DNA of 64,000 nucleotides, taken from Aspergillus flavus. Its lineage: Eukaryota; Ascomycota; Eurotiomycetes; Eurotiales; Aspergillaceae. Shown here in pieces: positions 55,462 through 64,000 of this stretch. The notes beneath the pieces are model-generated. The model had not been told where the DNA came from. It ran no database searches and saw only the letters and a list, made by a program, of their open reading frames with translations. Location: positions 2,728,001-2,792,000 of the forward strand of contig NC_092407.1 of the NCBI RefSeq assembly GCF_009017415.1, written 5' to 3'. Made by a program: the position numbers and the translations under genes. Positions within the stretch are counted from its first letter, which is position 1, and the number at the start of each line of letters is the position of its first letter.

Positions 55462-55572
55462 TATAACGGGGGGAAGCTTTATAAATCTAACCAGGGCATT
55501 CTAAATTGTTGATTCAGAATTATTTAATCTTTTAGCCTTATGGAATATCGGGCCCTGGTGATATCTCTTACA
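55462..55572 (+). repeat. 3' LTR of the TRIM-like element
   Basis: 111 bp, same ends and same hairpin as the 5' LTR; differences are mostly C/T and G/A (for example CTGAATCG becomes CTAAATTG). Followed by TTACT. Confidence 0.9.
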
Positions 55573-55960
55573 TTACTAGAATATATATTTATTTATAATT
55601 AATTTTAGAATATTGAAAATTACTATATATTATTTAATAAACTTTAAAATTAATAATATAATTCTTTAATTAGACTATAAATTAAATATCTATTTATTTA
55701 ATAGAATATATATATCTTTTAATTTCTTTATAATATTATATATATTAAGTTTTATAATCTTTTTAATTTAAATATATATTATATTTTTCTAGTATTTTAT
55801 AAAAAAAATTACTAATACTTTAATATAATTTTTAGGGATTTTAATTTTATAAATTTTTAAATATAAAATCTAGTTAGTATCTATTTATATAGTAATTTAA
55901 AAGTTTTTTATATCTTAAACTTTTTAGTTTTTTGAGTATATTTTATAAGTCTATTTATTT

Positions 55961-56003
55961 TTTAACTATATAATTAATTTTTTTTAACTATATAATTAAT
56001 TTT
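55961..56003. repeat. 22-bp tandem duplication in family D copy 2
   Basis: TTTAACTATATAATTAATTT recurs at 55983 with a 22-bp period, about two copies. The other family D copies do not show it clearly, so it is probably a local slippage event. Confidence 0.7.
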
Positions 56004-57773
56004 TTTTATTTAATTAAATTTCTCTATTAAATTAAAAATAATCAGATTAATTAATAAAAATAAGATTTTTTTAAAATCTTATTTTTATATAAAGTCTTTT
56101 ATATTATATTATTCTAGATTTTTAATTAATTTAATTACTTTATTTATTTAGAAAATTATTATACTATATTTAATAAATTTTTTATTTTAAAAATTTAAAA
56201 CTATATAAATTTAGTTTATAATAATCTCTAGAAAAATAGTAAACTATATTTTAAAAATATTAAATTCTATAGAATTTTAAAATATTTTAATAGATTTATT
56301 TTTATTATTTATAGAATGTTTTAAAATTATAAATATAAATTTTTTTTATTTTTTTAGATTTTTATTATTTTTAAATATATAATTTTTATTAAATAAAATA
56401 CTATAAAATGTTCTAATTTCATTTTTTTCTAATATCTATACTTTTTATATATAACTATTATTTTTTTTAAAAATTAATAAAATATTTAATTTATATATAT
56501 AATTTTATCTAGTATAGTCTTTTTTAATAGAATAAATTAATTAAATATTTTAGTTACTGTATTAATTATATATAACTAAAGATAATTTAATAAACTAAAA
56601 TTAATTATTATTAATCTAGCTATTTAATTAAAAATACTATTTATTTTTTTAGCTTTACTATTTATTTTAAATATATAAAAAATATTAATTTAATTTATAT
56701 TTCTTTACTGGACTTTTTTATTTATTTATTAAAATTATTGAATTTTTTTATTTAGATTTAGTAAATAATATATTTCTCTATTATATTATGATATTCTTAA
56801 TTTATTTATATTAAAATATCTAGGATGTTTTTTTATTATAAAATATTATAGCATATATTAGTTTTATTATATTATGAATTATAATTAAAAAATAGTTATA
56901 TCTACTATAATTAATTAAACTAATTTTTTATATATTTATATACTAAAGATTTAAAAATTAATAAAATAAATTTATAATATTTAAAATATTTAATATTTTA
57001 TTTTAGTTTTATAATATATCTTATGATATATATTATTACTAGATTTTAATTTAATATATTATACTTTTATAGTAACTATAATTTTTAATATTTTTATATA
57101 ATTAAAATAATAATATAAAATTATAACATTAACTATTATAGCTATAATATTTTTCTATATATTTAAAATTTTCTTTTTATAAAAAAAATTGCAAGCATGT
57201 AGATATAGGGAAAAAAAAAGAAATATTATAAATATTTTAAATAAAACCTTTTATAATATTATTAGTTAATCTAAATATATAATCTAAATTATTTTAAAAA
57301 AAAATTTATTTTAAAATATATTTTAGATTAATAGTATGTTTTAATATATAATATTATAGTTTAATTATCTTCTATATCTAGATTTATGTTAATATAATCT
57401 ATTTCTATAATATTCTTTATAAATATACTATATCTAAAGACTTTATAAAAAAGAATTTTAATATTTTATTAAAATTTTTTAATCTAAAATTAAATATTTT
57501 AAGCTACTAATATTAAATAATTATTATAATATTATTAATATATTAAAATTTTTAATTACTATTTTATTAAAAAATAGTATATCTAAATTTAAATTAATAT
57601 CTAGAAATTAGATATTATATAGTTTATATTTAATTTTTCTATTTTAATTATAAATCTAGAGATTTAATATGTCTATAGAGCTTTATTATATAAAATCTAA
57701 TTATTTAATTATAAAATAACATAGAAATATATATTTCTTTCTTTAATGTTGTATTTTTATAATCTTTTAATAT

Positions 57774-57905
57774 TTTATTTTACTATAATTTATTAATAAT
57801 TATAAAAGATAATATTAACTTAAATAATAATTTATTTTTAGATTTAAATTTATTATTTAAGTTAATATTATTTATTATAATTATTAATAAATTATAGTAA
57901 AATAA
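57774..57905. repeat. Large near-perfect hairpin in family D copy 2
   Basis: Arms of about 56 bp (57776-57830 and 57851-57905) are reverse complements with about two mismatches and a loop of about 20 bp. Landmarks are TAATATTAACTTAAATAATAA in the left arm and its complement in the right. It could be a foldback element or a local inverted duplication. No target duplication was identified. Confidence 0.85.
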
Positions 57906-58813
57906 ATCTTTTTTTTATAACAAATGTATATTTTTAAAAAATTATATTTTAAAATATTTTATATTGTTTTTTAAACTAAATTTATTTTTAATATATATTA
58001 TTTAAATAGAAAGTTTAATTTTAAATTTTTATAAAAAAATTAAAATAGTATAATAAAATATAATCATATAATATAAATTATTTATAAATTTTACTCAATT
58101 ATAAAAATTATAAATAAATTATAAAATAATTATATAAAATATTTTTTTTATATTAAAGATTTTTATATATATAATTTATATAAAAGTATATCTATATTTT
58201 AAAATAATTTTTTTATTATTTTATAAGTTTTATTTATATATATAATAGAATTAATAATAATTAATAGTTATTTAATTATATTTTTTAAAAATTATAGAAT
58301 TAGCTATAATCTTAATATTTAAAATATTTATTTCTATTTTATATAAATTCATAATATTATTAAAAATTTTAATATTATAATACTAATTAATATATTAATT
58401 TTATATAACTATAATATATTTTAAATATAAAAATTTTATATTTAATAGTTAAATTAATTTATTAAATACTCCATAATTTTATTTATTTTATTTAATAAAT
58501 TTTTAAATACTCTATAATTTTATATCTTTATTTTTCTTTATATAGATAGTAAAAGATCTTTAAAAATTAAAGATTTTTTAATAATATTTTTTAATTTAAA
58601 TTTTAAATTCTAGTTTCTCTTTTTAAAAATTTTTTTTAAAAGCTTTAACTATTATTAGCTATTTTAGTATATATTATAGATTCTTTTTTCTTAAAACTTT
58701 CTTTTTTATAAATAAAAAGTTTAAGTCTATATTAGTATTATTAAATTTTAAAATTTTTTAAAATAGATTAAATAATTTTTTAGATTCTTTTTAAACTAAT
58801 TAGACTTATAATC

Positions 58814-58931
58814 TAATAAATTCTTATAAAATAAAAATTATTAATTATCTTAGAAAAGAGATTCTAATTATCTAGCTATTTAATAAAGGGACGCTTTGGC
58901 GCTAGGCCTAATTAAAATTCTATGGTTAACA
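58814..58931 (-). repeat. 5' LTR of family D copy 2
   Basis: 118 bp; it keeps GGGACGCTTTGGCGCTAGGC, so it is the least mutated family D LTR. It ends CA on the plus strand (58930-58931). On the minus strand the sequence after the LTR, GATTATAAGTC, is where a primer-binding site would be, but I cannot assign a tRNA. Confidence 0.85.
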
Positions 58932-60550
58932 AAACATAATTATAAAATATAATTATATTTATTATTAAAATAAAAAATATTAATATATAATTTACTTAAT
59001 AAATTATAATTAGATTTTTTTAATTTTAATTTCAAATTTTAAATTTATTAAATAATTACTAATTTTTTTTATATAAATAAAAATAATATTTTATTAAATT
59101 TTTATTTTAAATTTTAATTATTTAAAAAATGATCTTAAAATAGTTATTTCAATAAACTTTTAGATTTTTTTAAAATATAAATTTAATATATTTTATATTA
59201 ATATTAATTAACTAAATAATTTTTAATATAAATAATCTTTATATTATAAATTATTTTTTAAATAAATAAAGCCAATATATATTTAATTTATATATTAAAA
59301 TATTTATACAATAATTTTTATAATTTAAATAATATTTTTAATATTTATAGTTTAAACTACTTAACTATTAATATAAATTAGTTTAAAGCTATTTTATATA
59401 ATATTATTTATAATTTAATTTTGATTATAGTTTTTTTTTATAATTAATAATATTTTTGTAATAAATTTAATTATTAATTTATTTAATAAAAATATTATTT
59501 TATATATTTAATTAAAAATAGTTAAGGTTTTTTATTTTTTAATAATTTACTATTAATACTGTTATAAATATTAAATAATAAAATTAATCATTAATAATTA
59601 TTTAAACCTAATTAATGATTATTTTTAAAATTATCTATAATTAATAGTATTTAATCTTAAAAACTTAATAGTTTGAAACCTAATATTTTTAAAAATAATA
59701 ATCTTTTAATAATTAATGATTTAGACTATTTATTAAATATTTAAATTTTTAATATTAATTATTTACTAGTTTATATAGATTGTATATTATAAATTTAGAT
59801 TTATAATAGAAGTAATAAAATAGAGAAGATTCATAAAATTAAAATACAAAAATTTATTTTAATATTATTATTTAATACTATATTATTTATAAATCATAAT
59901 TAAAATTTAAATAGCTATTTAATAATAATTAAAAATAAAATTAATTTAAATAATTAGTATATTTAAATTTAGTAAATTATATATAAAATAGTTAATACTT
60001 ATTTTTATAGTAGAGTTTTCAATAATACTATTAAAAATATTACTAGTAAATCTTTAATTAAATTTAGTAATAATATTGTTAGTTTAGTAGATAAATATTA
60101 ATTTATATTAAATTAATCTATATTATAAATTTAGTATACTTTGAAAATAATAGAGCTTTTTGTAAAAAATTCTTAATAATATAATATAAATAAAGTTAAT
60201 TAATATTTTAATCTAGTAAATAAAAATAATATTTAAATAATAATCAAAAATAAAATATATTATTTTAATATTAGATTAATTAATAAATAAAAATAAAATT
60301 AATAAATTAAAACAATATAAAGTAATTTAGTATATTAGCTTAATAGTATATTAATTAATTAATATATAAACTATAATAGTAGTATAATAATAATAATAAT
60401 AATAAAATATAAATAATTATAAAATAATATAATAATAATAAAATAAATAAATAAACAAATAAATAATAATAATTAATTTAATTAATTAAATATAGTACTA
60501 GATCTAGAGATCTTTCAATTAATAAAAAATATATTACTATAATATTAATA
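58932..60550 (+). mobile_element. Family C retroelement, plus copy, right part
   Basis: Continues the family C match broken at 53526: 58932-59200 aligns to the reverse complement of about 13960-14240, and 60190-60420 aligns to about 12690-13060. It runs into repeat L at about 60555. A GATCTAGAGATCTTT block just upstream of L is shared with the minus-strand copy. A TAA trinucleotide run lies at about 60386-60405. Confidence 0.7.
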
Positions 60551-60554
60551 TATT

Positions 60555-60662
60555 AATTATTATTTATTAATTTTTATTTAATAATTATTGATTAGCTTTC
60601 TATTAATTAACTAGAGTTATGTACTATAATTAACTATGTAGGATTCAATAAGTTCTAGATTT
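60555..60662 (+). repeat. Repeat L, copy 4, truncated
   Basis: It follows the family C interior, as in the minus-strand copy at 12527. It shares ATTAACTAGAGTTAT-type and GGATTCAATAAGTTCTAG blocks with copy 3. Only the first about 110 bp are present; family F starts immediately after. Confidence 0.65.
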
Positions 60663-61519
60663 CAATATTAGAAAAGATTTAAAACTTATTTTTTATTTTA
60701 TATTTAAATATTTATTTTAATAAAAAATAACTATTTTTAATAAAATTATTTAAATTTTTATTTAAAAAAATAAAAGTAAAATTTAATATTTTATAAATTA
60801 GTATTATTAAAACTAAAATAAATAAATAGTTCATATAAAAAACAGAGTAAAAAAAATAATAAAGATTTTTTTTTAAAAGATCTTATTTTATCTATAAATA
60901 GTATAAAAAAAATTAATTATTGAAAGAATTAATATTAGCAAAATCTTATGTTAAAAAATATAAAACCTATAAAATAAAATATAACATTAAAAAAATTAAA
61001 AAATAAGATTAATATTATTATTTTTATATTAATATAATACTTTTATTTATATAATTAGATTTATAAAGAATTATAGTTTTATTATTAAAAAAATTAAAAA
61101 TTTGTTTAATTTAATTTAGATATTTAGATCATTAACTTTAAAATAATAGATTATTTTATTTTAAATTTTAATAAATTATTAACAATATTATAAAATTTTA
61201 TTAATATAATATATAAATTACTATAGATTATATTATATATTTAATTTTTAAAAGAATATTAAATTATTATTTAAATTATTTTTTAATAAATATTATTTAA
61301 TACTAATAAATATAAATATATATATTTAAAATTAATTTATTTAATATTATAAAAATAATATATCCATTTAAATATTGATTTTTTATTTTAAGAATTATTT
61401 TTATTTGTATTAAAAAATATTATTATTAAATATAAAGATTTAATATAAAATTAATTTGCTTTATATATTATTGTTAAAAAGATTGATTATATTAACTCTA
61501 TTAGAAAAAATGTTATAAA

Positions 61520-61552
61520 ATTAATTTAAGAAATTAAATTTCTTAAATTAAT
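61520..61552. repeat. Perfect palindrome with 14-bp arms
   Basis: Arms ATTAATTTAAGAAA (61520-61533) and TTTCTTAAATTAAT (61539-61552) with a 5-bp loop. In DNA this A+T-rich such structures can arise by chance, so no function is proposed. Confidence 0.8.
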
Positions 61553-62739
61553 ATAGTATAATAAATATAATACTAAAATTATAAAGATTATAAAATAATA
61601 ATTTTAAATTAGAAAAAATAAATATATATTCTCGATCTAAATTATTAAAATATTTAATAAAAATTAAATAAATTTTATTATTTAGTATTATTATTTTATA
61701 TATTTATTAATTAAAAATATTAATATTAAAAATTTATTAATATTGACATATATTTATATATTATATAAATAAATTAATCTAATTAAATATATAAATAGGT
61801 AATTTATATTATTAACTAATAAATATAAATAATAAATTTTTATTAATATAAAAAATATTAATATTAAATCTACATTTAAATATAGAGAAATCTATTAATT
61901 TATTTTTATTAATTAATATAATTACTTTATAATTATATATTTTTTAAAACATAAATAAAAAATAATTAAGATAATTAAAAAGTTTAAAATAATTAAATAT
62001 AATACAGATTATAATATTAAATTATTTTATTTTAATAATATTTAAAAATTTATAAATAATAATTTTAAAATATAATTTAAAAAAAACGATTATTTAAAAA
62101 AAATTATATTATATTTATAAATAGAATAGTATAATTAAGTATTTTAATTATAATGATATAATTAAAATATATATAGTTTTTATAAATAAATTATAGATAT
62201 AAAAAAATCTATAGATAAAAATTATAAAATTAATTATTTTTATTAAAAATATTTTATTAATTAAAAGTATAACTATTACTTTATTTAAAATATATTATAA
62301 TAAATAATTTAATTTAAAATTATTAAAAATTATTAGATTATTTTATTAAATTATTATTTTAATTAAATTATAATTATTTAAAAATATTATAAAGTTTAAT
62401 TTATATACTATATAGATTATATTTTTTAGATATATAAATTTTAATAAGTAATGTATTATTTATATATTTAAAATAAATTATATAAAATAAATATAAAATA
62501 TTATAATTAATAAAAAAATTAGATTTTAATTTTTTTAATAGTCTAGATAATAATTATAATAAATAAATAAAAATTTTATTTATTATATTTTTAGTTTAAA
62601 ACTTTAATAAAGTAAAAAATAAATTTAAATCTAATATATTTAATAATAAATTAACTAGTTTAGTTAATTAATATTTTTTAAATATTTAATTACCTAATTA
62701 TTAAATAATTTTTAATTTTATTAATTTATATTAATAATA

Positions 62740-62836
62740 ATATTAGAATAGTATATTAATTATAATATTAGAATAGTATATTAATTATAATATTAGAATT
62801 GTATATTAATTATAATATTAAAATTGTATATTAATT
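62740..62836. repeat. 25-bp tandem repeat, about four copies
   Basis: Units start at 62741, 62766, 62791 and 62816 with TATTAGAATA, TATTAGAATA, TATTAGAATT and TATTAAAATT. The first two are identical and the array decays to the right, as expected of slippage growth from the left. Confidence 0.95.
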
Positions 62837-64000
62837 AAAAATTATATATTTAATTTATTAATAAAATATTTAAATAATAATAGTAGACTATAATTAAATT
62901 AATTTAATCTATTTTTATTTATATTATTAATACAAAACATATTATTTTAATTTTATTAAACTATTTTTTTAAAAAATAATTATATTACTAGAAATATTTA
63001 AATAATAATCAATAATTAAAAAAATATAATAATTATATTAAATATAATATATAAAAAATTTTTAAATTTTTAGAAAAATATATAATTATAAGGGAATATT
63101 AAATATTAAAATAAAGATTAATATTAATAATAAGATTTTATTATTATAAAGTATAATAGATCGTAAAAGGTTTTTTCTTTAAATTTTTAGAGTTATTTCT
63201 TTATAATCTTTTTATTTATAGTAAAGATTACTATTATATATATCTTTTTTATTTATATTATATACTTTAGTTATAAATATATATAAATAAATAGATATAA
63301 AGCTTATTTTCGTATAAAAAAAGTTCTTAAATACAGAGATAATTTATATTTAATAGTCTATAAATTTTAATAATAAATTAAATTAGATTTATAAATTAAA
63401 TCTATTTTTTATAGTTTTAAATAATTGATAAAATTATACTATTTTAAGGTTTATAATTAATTTCTAATAATAGACTTTTATTTTATAAAAAGAGATAAAT
63501 ATCTATTCATAAATTATTATAATACTATATTAATTATATATATAAATAATATTATAATAATTAGCTTTAATATTTATATTAAAAAATAAAATTATAATTA
63601 AATACTTTATTTAATATAATAGATATTAATATAGCTAATTATTATTTTAAAATAAATTTATATAACAAACAAGAATTTTATATTAAAATTAATATATAAT
63701 ATATATATAAAATATATCATAATTATTTTACAATTTTAATTTATATAAAATTTTATTTATTTTAATAATAATAAATACTAAAATTATTAAAATTAATATA
63801 AAGATTAATTTATAAAATAAATAATATTATTAATATATTTAACATTATAAACTAGATTTAAAGTAGTATTTATATTTAAAAAATTATTAAAATATATATA
63901 TTATTTTATAAATAATCTATTAAATTATATATTATAGTTAGTTTATTTTCTATAATCTATTTCTAATAATAGAATTTTTTAAATTTATTAATATTAATAA

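Larger units (their letters stand above)
54986..55572 (+). mobile_element. TRIM-like miniature LTR retrotransposon, 587 bp
   Basis: Two 111-bp direct LTRs (54986-55096 and 55462-55572) with TGTAAC at the start and TTACA at the end flank only 365 bp, with a perfect 5-bp target duplication TTACT (54981-54985 and 55573-55577). This is the structure of a terminal-repeat retrotransposon in miniature: too short to encode anything, mobilised by a related autonomous element. It keeps balanced base composition inside a RIP-saturated host, so it inserted late or resisted RIP. The internal part carries a tRNA-like GGTTTAAATCC box (55144-55154). A purine-rich GAAGAGATAG lies before the 3' LTR. The host family D copy 1 has the empty site. 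No partner autonomous element is visible in the window. Confidence 0.85.
53527..58931 (-). mobile_element. Complete LTR retroelement, family D copy 2, 5.4 kb
   Basis: Two LTRs of exactly 118 bp (53527-53644 and 58814-58931). The 5-bp flanks are AAATA (53522-53526) and AAACA (58932-58936), identical except for one C/T change that RIP explains. On the minus strand the LTR starts TGTTAACCATAG, and a purine-rich GGCCTAAAAAGATA (complement of 53645-53658) lies right before the left LTR, so minus is probably sense. The host, family C, continues across it and is uninterrupted at about 14240. Subtracting the nested TRIM leaves about 4.8 kb. No protein domain was recognised, so Copia versus Gypsy is open. 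Confidence 0.8.
60663..64000. repeat. Family F, copy 2, inverted, open at the window end
   Basis: The reverse complement aligns with 36880-39772; match points include 60663-60790, 62640-62690 and about 63170-63260. It extends beyond the window. Very low G+C, closed frames and no recognised protein. It contains a 14-bp-arm palindrome (61520-61552) and a 25-bp tandem repeat (62740-62836) absent from copy 1. Confidence 0.6.

Noticed and set aside
62740..62836. CRISPR array
   Set aside because: The 25-bp units are directly adjacent with no spacers; this is a simple tandem repeat.
1..64000. A mitochondrial genome or an intrinsically A+T-rich organism such as an apicomplexan
   Set aside because: There are no rRNA, tRNA or respiratory genes. 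LTR elements, TIR elements and islands of normal G+C with target duplications show nuclear DNA that was made A+T-rich by mutation.
1..64000. TATA-box promoters and A/T-rich terminators
   Set aside because: Such strings occur everywhere in this composition and carry no information without a gene.

Overview
This window looks like a gene-free, extremely A+T-rich block of a filamentous ascomycete (Pezizomycotina-type) genome. It is a graveyard of transposable elements that have been mutated to near saturation by a RIP-like (repeat-induced point mutation) C-to-T process. The evidence is: A+T of very roughly 85-90% by eye over almost all 64 kb; residual C almost only in CpT and residual G almost only in ApG; no open frame longer than about 60 codons on either strand; and repeat copies that differ from one another mostly by C/T and G/A transitions. 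The species cannot be named from the sequence. A centromeric or dispensable-chromosome location is possible but not shown.

Layout, using my own family letters. 1-4727: strongly degenerate A+T with a fresh hAT-type element (409-881, 8-bp target duplication) and a 67-bp tandem duplication. 4728-8125: 5' LTR to reverse transcriptase of Ty3/Gypsy family A, plus strand, truncated. 8126-8549: a fragment with a small GC island. 8550-12527: family B pieces X1 (plus) and Y (inverted) between inverted copies of repeat L. 12528-16000: family C, minus strand. 16610-19719 plus 27413-27610: family B again, X and Y co-linear, split by a complete family A Ty3/Gypsy element (19720-27412, minus strand, two 176-bp LTRs). 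27712-34226: family E, two ~1-kb direct repeats around a ~4.5-kb interior that holds a 9-bp satellite (31721-31942). 34581-41949: family D fragments D1 and D3 facing each other with family F between them; D3 carries a 111-bp solo LTR. 41950-48166: unassigned RIP-mutated DNA, a probable LTR start at 44891, and a 1.87-kb Fot1/pogo-like Tc1/mariner element (44966-46838). 48167-53526: repeat L, an inverted fragment of E, then family C plus strand. 53527-58931: a complete 5.4-kb family D LTR element (118-bp LTRs) nested in C and itself holding a 587-bp terminal-repeat miniature retrotransposon (TRIM). 58932-60662: family C resumes and ends in repeat L. 60663-64000: family F, inverted.

The relationships give a relative chronology. 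C and B are hosts; D2 entered C and A2 entered B, and in both cases the host sequence resumes across the insertion and can be read uninterrupted in another copy. The TRIM, its solo LTR and the hAT element keep most of their G+C and have perfect target duplications, so they arrived after, or escaped, most of the RIP. The most notable system is the TRIM-like family: a 111-bp, highly structured, RIP-resistant LTR present three times, with two independent insertions about 30 bp apart in homologous positions of two family D copies. All boundaries given with 'about' were placed by eye from pairwise comparison of copies.
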